Origin: Clostridiales bacterium
Lineage (GTDB): Bacteria > Bacillota > Clostridia > Monoglobales > Monoglobaceae
Length of the DNA stretch: 27,186 bases
NCBI GenBank assembly: GCA_019419865.1
Contig: JAHZIG010000032.1
Location: 1-27,186, forward strand
Reading direction: 5' to 3'
Shown in pieces: positions 23,560-27,186 of this stretch. Made by a program: the position numbers and the translations under genes. The stretch's first letter is position 1. Every line of letters begins with the position of its first letter. The notes beneath the pieces were generated by a model. The model was not told the DNA's origin. It worked only from the letters and a program-made list of their open reading frames with translations, and did not search any database.

Positions 23560-25095
23560 ATGATGAAGAACACAAAGAAAGTTATCGCATTGATTTCAGC
23601 CGCGGGTATGCTGTCGAGCGGGGCCGCGTTCGCCGCGGAGGATGTAAATAATCAGGATATTGCGGCAAACGACGTTTCGGCGACGGTAGAGGAGCAGCCG
23701 CGTCTTAGCTATAACGGAGCTACCTTAAAAGGCGTACAGGCAGTAGACGTAGACGGATATCAATTCTTTCCGCTTAGAACCGTGGCCGAGGGTCTTGGAT
23801 TCGAGGTTAATTGGGACGACGCAAGTCAGAGCGTTACGCTCCAAAGAGGGGCGGTCTCCGCAATGTTTGCGATCGGCTCGGACAGCTACTCATACCTTAA
23901 GACGGCTCCGGTAAGCCTCGGCGCGGCGCCGACGCTGGTAAACGGCGATACGACTTATGTGCCGGTTCAATTCTTCAGCGACGTCGTAGGCGTAAAAGTT
24001 AACGCTAACGAAGACGGAACCTACGATGTAATCGATATGGCTGTTGTTACAGTTAAGTCTGTAAATACTGACGGCGAATACAAGAGCATGGTCGTAGACG
24101 ACGGTATGAGAGGCGAAGTCATAGTCTACTTAGCGGACGATACGACTATTACAAAAGACGACGGTACGGCGGCTTCTATAGAAGACATAACGCCTGAGAC
24201 GACCGTAAAGGTTCAGTATTCCGAGGCGATGACGATGAGCATACCGCCGCAGACGACGGCGATAGCCGTAGAGATCCCGGCGGTCGGAACGGAGACCGGC
24301 GGCGAGCAGGAAGTAAGCGCCGTTAAAACGGTTACCGTAAATTCTTTGGTGGATGGAGAAAACTACGACGGCGTTAACGTGACCGATCCCGATCTGGGCG
24401 AAGTGATAGTTATATTCGACGAGAACACCGCGTTTACCAAGAACGGCGAGGCGGCGAGCGCCGAGGACGTCGTAGAGGGCTCGGTAATCGAGGTCGAGTA
24501 TTCGCCCGCTATGACGGCGAGCATACCGCCGCAGACGACCGCGGTAACGGTCAATATCGTAGACGGCGAGACGGTCGATAGCGTAGAATTCAGCGGCGAG
24601 ATAGTATCGGTTGACGAAAACAGCGTGACTATAAACGAAAGCGGCTCCGAGCTTGTTCTCAACATAGGCGACGATACGGCTATCACAAAAGGTAACGACA
24701 AGAGGATATACGGGATAGACGATCTGAGCGTTGGAATGAACATAACGGGGTCTCGCAGCGCGGCGACGACCAGGAGCATCCCTCCGCAGGCTTCGGCTCT
24801 GACGATAGAGATCCCTGTAACCGAGGATGAAAACGCTGAATCCGCAGCGGACGTAGCTTTCGAAGGCGAGATCGTATCTATTGAAGAGGATCGCGTTTTG
24901 ATCAGGGAAGCCGACGGAAACGAGATTATGCTTATAGTTTCGGACGAGACTCAGATCACGAAGGGTAACGATAAGAGAATATACAAGATCGACGATCTGA
25001 GCGTCGGTATGAACATAACCGGTACTCACAGCGCGGCGGCGACGTTCAGCATACCGCCTCAGACTGCGGCTGTCGCGATCGAGATAGCGGAATAA
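23560..25095 (+). CDS. Secreted copper-amine-oxidase-like stalk-domain protein with four SIPPQ modules
   Basis: 511 residues. A signal peptide (KK then a hydrophobic core, cleavage expected after AFAA at about 26) is followed by an acidic linker and a stalk domain (copper amine oxidase N-terminal domain-like, about 48-160) with the typical FPLRTVAEGLGFEVNWD and YVPVQFF motifs. Then come four modules of 85-94 residues starting near 162, 256, 344 and 434. Each has a GE(V/I) strand, a DDTxITK-like turn and ends in SIPPQ(T/A)(T/S/A)A at residues 227, 321, 406 and 497. The last two are closest to each other. There is no LPXTG anchor, lipobox or membrane anchor at the C terminus, which ends right after the fourth module. 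Probably a secreted or wall-associated protein; role unknown. Confidence 0.85.
   Translation: MMKNTKKVIALISAAGMLSSGAAFAAEDVNNQDIAANDVSATVEEQPRLSYNGATLKGVQAVDVDGYQFFPLRTVAEGLGFEVNWDDASQSVTLQRGAVSAMFAIGSDSYSYLKTAPVSLGAAPTLVNGDTTYVPVQFFSDVVGVKVNANEDGTYDVIDMAVVTVKSVNTDGEYKSMVVDDGMRGEVIVYLADDTTITKDDGTAASIEDITPETTVKVQYSEAMTMSIPPQTTAIAVEIPAVGTETGGEQEVSAVKTVTVNSLVDGENYDGVNVTDPDLGEVIVIFDENTAFTKNGEAASAEDVVEGSVIEVEYSPAMTASIPPQTTAVTVNIVDGETVDSVEFSGEIVSVDENSVTINESGSELVLNIGDDTAITKGNDKRIYGIDDLSVGMNITGSRSAATTRSIPPQASALTIEIPVTEDENAESAADVAFEGEIVSIEEDRVLIREADGNEIMLIVSDETQITKGNDKRIYKIDDLSVGMNITGTHSAAATFSIPPQTAAVAIEIAE
24046..25092 (+). repeat. Four tandem modules inside the stalk protein gene
   Basis: The modules encode residues 162-511. 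Modules 3 and 4 share long identical stretches (GNDKRIY and IDDLSVGMNITG), and their DNA at about 24691 and 24963 is still recognisably similar, so their duplication is the most recent. Modules 1 and 2 are more diverged and form a second pair. Confidence 0.75.
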
Positions 25096-25140
25096 CATTG
25101 CCCAATAAAAAACCTTCATAAAATATATAAGACTGTTAGG

Positions 25141-25202
25141 ACGGCGCGGCTTGATTCGCGCCGTTCAGACGCCTAAAGCCCGCCTTTTTAAGAGGCGGAC
25201 TT
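25141..25202 (+). terminator. Two hairpins after the stalk gene
   Basis: The first is an 8-bp perfect stem (25141-25148 with 25157-25164) without a clear U tract. The second (25176-25185 with 25193-25202) has a six-pair core, one mismatch and further pairs. Together they probably end the stalk-protein transcript. Confidence 0.5.
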
Positions 25203-25233
25203 CGTATTTTGATAAACTAAAAATTTTCTAAGC

Positions 25234-25276
25234 GCGGGTATCCGTTTCCCAAACGGTATTCGCTGTTTTTTTGTTT
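25234..25276 (+). terminator. Strong terminator with long U tract
   Basis: A stem of about 13 bp with one bulged base (25234-25247 with 25251-25263), loop CCC, followed by TGTTTTTTTGTTT. It is 140 bp past the stalk gene and behind two other hairpins, so it may be a backup or end a separate short RNA. Confidence 0.7.
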
Positions 25277-25689
25277 CAAATCGCCATATAAGCGAACGTT
25301 TTTTACTCATACGCTGATGACGCGGCGCGCGCGTCCGTTTTGAGTTTGTAATACTACGTTTGGCTTTCCGCTTTGTTTTGATATAAATTTCTTTATTAGT
25401 CTATTCTAAAATATCGAGCAATTTGGAGTCGTATGGTTTTAAAAGGCAACGCAGAAAATTTATGGATAGTATAATACAGTATGTGAAATTATATGCGTAT
25501 ATATGAATAAATTGATTTTGCAGGAGTAAAAGATATATTTCATATATCAAACCAATTTTTAGACTTGAAATCAGAGCCGTAAAACTGTAAAATTATCTTC
25601 AAATGTAAAATATATTTTATTTCTATTGCGAAGAATCCCCATTATGACCGCGCTTTGGAAACTGAGCGAAAGTATTTTTACGCGGTCTT

Positions 25690-25711
25690 ACTCAACCGGC
25701 AGTTGAGTTTT
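25690..25711 (+). terminator. Small terminator-like hairpin
   Basis: ACTCAAC (25690-25696) pairs perfectly with 25702-25708 around CGGCA; TTT follows. It lies inside larger inverted repeats (25643-25737). Confidence 0.4.
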
Positions 25712-25828
25712 GGCGCTTGGCGGCATATACGGTCATAGATGGACGAGGCGATAATGATAAGTTAGAATGAAGAAAATACCGATATTCGCATAGCTTCGGT
25801 ATCTTTCTTCCGAGAGGAGAGATGTTGG

Positions 25829-25966
25829 ATGAACGTTGACAAGATGGGAAAACAGATTGCAATGTTTCGGAAAGAAAGAGGACTGACGCAGGAGGCGCTT
25901 GCAGATATTCTTAATATTAGCGCGCAGGCGATCTCGAAATGGGAAAACGGAGTTTCCCATAGTTAA
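25829..25966 (+). pseudogene. Truncated XRE-family regulator (HTH only)
   Basis: 45 codons from an ATG with AGAGGAGA nine bases upstream. The product is almost exactly an XRE helix-turn-helix: GKQIAMFRKERGLTQEALADILNISAQAISKWENG. Full members continue past the helix-turn-helix with a C-terminal domain of 100 or more residues; here the frame hits TAA four codons after ENGVSH, and the following DNA has another codon style. I infer that an insertion or deletion cut the gene at about 25955-25966. It could still make a small DNA-binding peptide. The family is clear; the truncation is inferred. Confidence 0.7.
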
Positions 25967-26031
25967 GGATACTACACCACAAACTCACGCTTATACTACT
26001 TCCAGAACATCAAATTTTGGAGGTACACCCT

Positions 26032-26283
26032 ATGAAAAAACTGATTTACTGTGAGTTTAATGTCGACACCGCCTGTGTGGAACTGAAATATTCTAACGGA
26101 AGCATAATTTCTATTAACTGTACCGCTGTTGAGGATGAGGTAGCGAATAGCTGTTTCCAGCGATCCGAACTGGACTGGCTCATCTACAATGATCCGCTGT
26201 CTTATGCGGAATTGATTTTGAATGGTGATCCGGAAGAATACCTGCGAACCGTAACGGAGACTCCGCAGTTAGATCTCGATTGA
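26032..26283 (+). CDS. Small DUF6061-like protein
   Basis: 83 residues, soluble and acidic, with no signal or membrane segment. The pattern CEFNVDTACVELKYSNGSIISINC followed by ELDWLIYNDPLSYAELILNGDPEEYL resembles proteins that I recall as DUF6061, common on Firmicutes integrative elements; function unknown. The open frame begins at TTG 26017, but ATG 26032 is correctly spaced from the GGAGG at 26019-26023 and is chosen. It is the first intact gene after the break in the XRE gene, which fits the start of acquired DNA. Confidence 0.65.
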   Translation: MKKLIYCEFNVDTACVELKYSNGSIISINCTAVEDEVANSCFQRSELDWLIYNDPLSYAELILNGDPEEYLRTVTETPQLDLD

Positions 26284-26390
26284 TAAGCAAAGTCGCCAGA
26301 ATTACATCCATAAGATGCTGGTTCTGGCAGTTTTTACATTATCATCCATTAGATTGTTTCGAAAAATTTCTTCACATCCGTATAGTTATA

Positions 26391-26419
26391 TTGACGTTAC
26401 AGAATCTTACTGTTATAAT
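26391..26419 (+). promoter_or_regulatory. Near-consensus promoter of the small XRE gene
   Basis: TTGACG (26391-26396), 17 bases, TATAAT (26414-26419). Transcription should start near 26426, about 30 nt before the start codon. Confidence 0.8.
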
Positions 26420-26456
26420 ATTATATGCATTTTATTTTACATGGATGGTGTCAATT

Positions 26457-26684
26457 ATGTCAGTCAGTTATAAAAAACTTTGGAAACTGCTCATTGATCA
26501 TGATATGAGGAAAAAGGACTTGCAGCGCTTGTCTGGTGTCAGTCCGGCATTGATTGCAAAGTTAGGTAGGAATGAAAATGTTTCCACTGAATCTTTGGTT
26601 AAAATTTGCACAGCCCATGGTTGCGATGTAGGTGATATTATGGAAATAATCCCCAGCAAAGAGATGAAATCAAATTGGGAGTAA
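26457..26684 (+). CDS. XRE/Cro-type helix-turn-helix regulator
   Basis: 75 residues made up almost wholly of a Cro/C1 helix-turn-helix: SYKKLWKLLIDHDMRKKDLQRLSGVSPALIAKLGRNENVSTESLVKICTAHGC, with the DVGDIMEI ending usual for the short YozG-like group. Such proteins often precede restriction-modification or helicase genes on mobile DNA and may control them. The frame is open further upstream, but homologous starts and the promoter at 26391-26419 place the start at ATG 26457; its ribosome binding site (GGATGGTG) is weak. The next gene begins 29 bp after its stop. Confidence 0.85.
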   Translation: MSVSYKKLWKLLIDHDMRKKDLQRLSGVSPALIAKLGRNENVSTESLVKICTAHGCDVGDIMEIIPSKEMKSNWE

Positions 26685-26713
26685 CAGCATTTACAGAATG
26701 GAGGATGGCTACG

Positions 26714-27136
26714 ATGCCGGCAGGGATAGATCAAAAAGTTGAAATTTGGAAAAATAAATTACTTGATTTAGGAAAACGAAATCGTCTTATCAATTATCGT
26801 GAAACGAAGCGGTCTACGCTATCTATCAAAACTCCCGAAATTTTTGAGCTTTGAGAGGGTTTTGTGGAGAATGACAATCCGTTGGAATTCCCGTATTATC
26901 ATGAATTCCAAGAAACAGATGCGGAATATGATATTGACAACGATTTCCTTACATCTTCTGATGTAATAACTAATCAGAACGTAAAAGAGTTGCAGAGAAC
27001 TCTGAGAAATCTCCGAAATAAAGCGAAAATGGCGATAGAAGAACAGGGCATAAACATCCTGTACTTGGCCTTTGGCTTTTTGAAATGGAGTGAAGCTGAT
27101 TATAGTACCGAGCAAATCGTATCACCGCTTTTGTGA
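26714..27136 (+). pseudogene. Decayed N-terminal part of a DUF4011-type helicase
   Basis: The frame starts at ATG 26714 behind GGAGG and encodes IWKNKLLDLGKRNRLINYRET, the hallmark start of large DUF4011 proteins, which as I recall carry an SF1 helicase and often DUF3320 or a nuclease-like domain and occur in defence islands. A TGA at 26852-26854, where Trp would fit, interrupts it after 46 codons. The same frame continues from 26855 with matching family sequence (NPLEFPYYHEFQE, NILYLAFGFLKWSEAD) up to VSPLL, then stops at TGA 27134-27136 where full proteins go on for over a thousand residues. The helicase part is absent within the window, though a shifted remainder could lie beyond. Confidence 0.75.
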
Positions 27137-27186
27137 TATTGTCAATAATAGTTGGCACATTTTCCTCAAACATTCACACACTTATG

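Larger units (their letters stand above)
25096..25828. other. 733-bp gene-poor region with several hairpins
   Basis: No convincing gene. The left part has three hairpins in a row (25141-25164, 25176-25202, 25234-25276). An AT-rich stretch (about 25380-25630) is featureless. The right part has nested inverted repeats (25643-25737), a terminator-like hairpin (25690-25711) and another stem-loop (25776-25802) just before the ribosome binding site of the truncated XRE gene. Confidence 0.6.

Noticed and set aside
24130..25119. Long open frame of 329 codons on the minus strand, antisense to the stalk protein
   Set aside because: It mirrors the codon structure of the repeats, has a highly Arg/Tyr-rich composition, no family resemblance and no ribosome binding site; the plus-strand protein has a signal peptide and recognisable domains.
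26852..26854. Selenocysteine or stop-codon readthrough at the TGA in the DUF4011 frame
   Set aside because: The expected residue is Trp, not Cys; no SECIS-like hairpin is evident just downstream, and a second stop soon follows. Simple decay explains it better.
26970..27173. Minus-strand frame beginning MFEENVPTIIDNI at the right edge
   Set aside because: The first residues look protein-like, but there is no ribosome binding site and the frame then runs antisense through the DUF4011 remnant. It may be debris of another gene joined at about 27137.
1..27186. tRNA, rRNA, CRISPR arrays and insertion sequences
   Set aside because: No tRNA-like TTCGAATC arm contexts, no repeat-spacer pattern and no transposase frame were seen anywhere in the window by eye; small degenerate elements cannot be excluded.

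Overview
The window looks like chromosomal DNA of a Bacillota member, most likely class Clostridia. The signs are strong AGGAGG-type ribosome binding sites, textbook TTGACA/TATAAT promoters with 17-bp spacers, a cdaA-cdaR operon, a type-3 prolyl-tRNA synthetase, an Rrf2 regulator, and a secreted protein with a copper-amine-oxidase-like stalk domain. Genes are moderately GC-rich and spacers are AT-rich. No rRNA, tRNA or CRISPR array was found. Species cannot be named from sequence reading alone.

Layout. Positions 1-5500 (minus strand): the cyclic-di-AMP operon (cdaA, cdaR, FAD oxidoreductase) and proS with its own strong promoter. Positions 5500-7700: a MarR regulator divergent from a zinc-ribbon membrane protein and a methyltransferase. 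Positions 7700-11660 (minus strand): trehalose uptake and hydrolysis (treP, treC) behind a promoter packed with palindromes. Positions 11900-17300 (plus strand): a peroxide-defence pair (ahpC plus a domain-permuted AhpF), an Rrf2 regulator with IscR-spaced cysteines, and topoisomerase III. Positions 17500-23250: a DUF5662 protein on the minus strand, then GNAT, methyltransferase, PhnP-like metallo-hydrolase, low-molecular-weight phosphatase, HAD phosphatase and DUF1275 membrane protein on the plus strand, ending against a convergent Cu/Zn superoxide dismutase without a signal peptide. Positions 23560-25095: a secreted stalk-domain protein with four copies of a module carrying an SIPPQ motif.

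From 25096 a gene-poor stretch with several hairpins leads to an XRE regulator cut off after 45 codons. From about 25966 the DNA changes character: a DUF6061-like small protein, an XRE/Cro-like regulator with its own consensus promoter, and the decayed start of a DUF4011-type helicase gene with an in-frame TGA. I read this end as the edge of a degraded mobile or defence island inserted into the XRE gene.

The treP control region, the permuted AhpF beside its palindrome-bearing ahpC promoter, the SIPPQ repeat protein and the decayed right-hand island are the parts most worth following up. I do not see a complete new multi-gene system; most genes belong to known families.
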